Source: Temnothorax longispinosus (lineage: Eukaryota > Arthropoda > Insecta > Hymenoptera > Formicidae). Taken from it: 64,000 bases of DNA. The stretch lies in NCBI RefSeq assembly GCF_030848805.1, contig NC_092364.1, forward strand, positions 2,108,001 through 2,172,000, read 5' to 3'. A model generated the notes under the pieces. That model was not told the origin of the DNA. It searched no databases and saw nothing but the letters and a program-made list of their open reading frames with translations. Position numbers and translations under genes: made by a program. Each line of letters starts with the position of its first letter. The first letter of the stretch is position 1. Of the stretch, positions 63,588 to 64,000 are shown one piece after another.

Positions 63588-64000
63588 ATGACGCTGGAAA
63601 GTTTTCCTCGAGGAGGGAAGAAACCTCCTGGAATCAAGAGGCTTACAGATGCGGTAAATATATAATTTCACTTTTTATATTTTTGTTTTTGAGTTATTTA
63701 ATTTAATTTAATTCCTTTTAAACTTATTTTAATTTATATATTTTAAAGAAGATTTAGGGAAAAAGTGTAACATTTTGTTATAGTAATCTATATTATTAAA
63801 TTAATATGTGTATTGATATAGATATATAAGTAATATATTGGATATACTATATATATATATACTGGATATATATATAGGTATATTGGATATAGGTATATAA
63901 AATTTTTTTTTCAATATTGATATTTTATTTACATAAATTGTTACATAAAATTCAGCTACATGACACAACTGATAATAACACTTTTGTCCTAGCCGTTTGA
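63588..64000 (+). CDS. Probable RRP5 homolog (PDCD11), first coding exon, runs off window
   Basis: A 22-codon exon (63588-63653) starts with MTLESFPRGGKKPPG and ends at a donor, GCG|GTAAAT. The ESFPRGG core is the conserved N-terminus of RRP5/PDCD11, a large S1-repeat protein for pre-rRNA processing. An AG acceptor precedes the ATG directly, so a 5' non-coding exon is likely. The next exon may begin at the CCTAG near 63992 or outside the window; the alternative acceptor at 63954 leads quickly to a stop. With so little sequence the identity is tentative. Confidence 0.45.
63830..63905. repeat. TA-rich short tandem repeat
   Basis: Runs of TATA and GGATATAC/GGATATAGGTATA motifs occur inside the presumed first intron of the right-edge gene. 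It is a simple-sequence tract. Confidence 0.7.

Noticed and set aside
1..64000. CRISPR arrays, bacterial operons, integrated viral genes
   Set aside because: No regularly spaced identical repeats with unique spacers, no polycistronic layout and no viral structural or polymerase motifs were seen. The retroviral-protease fold in Ddi1 is a normal cellular domain.

Overview
The window reads as animal nuclear DNA from an insect, most likely a hymenopteran such as an ant. The basis is inference: compact GT-AG multi-exon genes, AT-rich introns, and short foldback repeats. No bacterial, viral or organellar block was recognised. Nine protein-coding loci could be rebuilt exon by exon with consistent splice phases, except one exon of Ddi1.

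Region by region: 1-26.48 kb has no gene I can support. It is probably intergenic sequence and/or long 5' introns of the gene at 26.57 kb, and it carries several inverted repeats. 26.57-27.66 kb (+) is a two-exon gene for a small basic protein I do not recognise. 29.44-32.73 kb (-) is mitochondrial enoyl-CoA hydratase (ECHS1) in seven exons. 33.77-35.75 kb (+) is a short secreted protein with a ZP-N-like domain only and a furin-type site. 37.65-39.71 and 42.41-44.47 kb (+) are two tandem paralogs of an inositol-2-dehydrogenase-like Gfo/Idh/MocA oxidoreductase. 46.40-49.27 kb (-) is Ddi1, a ubiquitin-like/retroviral-protease-fold/UBA proteasome shuttle, with a reading-frame break in exon 2. 49.88-50.74 kb (+) is NIP7, head to head with Ddi1. 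53.58-55.38 kb (-) is cyclin G. 60.85-62.84 kb (-) is OST48/DDOST of the oligosaccharyltransferase. From 63.59 kb (+) the first coding exon of a probable RRP5/PDCD11 runs off the window.

The most informative structure is the tandem duplication at 33.76-45.55 kb. The second unit opens with a copy of exon 1 of the ZP gene, then jumps about 2.4 kb to the sequence upstream of the dehydrogenase. This implies an ancestral duplication of about 7.1 kb followed by an internal deletion that left an orphan ZP exon. The two dehydrogenase copies differ more in their exons than in their introns by rough hand count.

Most other genes are unrelated housekeeping genes, so no operon-like logic is expected. Ddi1/NIP7 and ECHS1/ZP are divergent pairs. 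No clearly new multi-gene system was found. The best leads are the paralog pair, the relic exon, the Ddi1 frame break and several hairpin or foldback elements.
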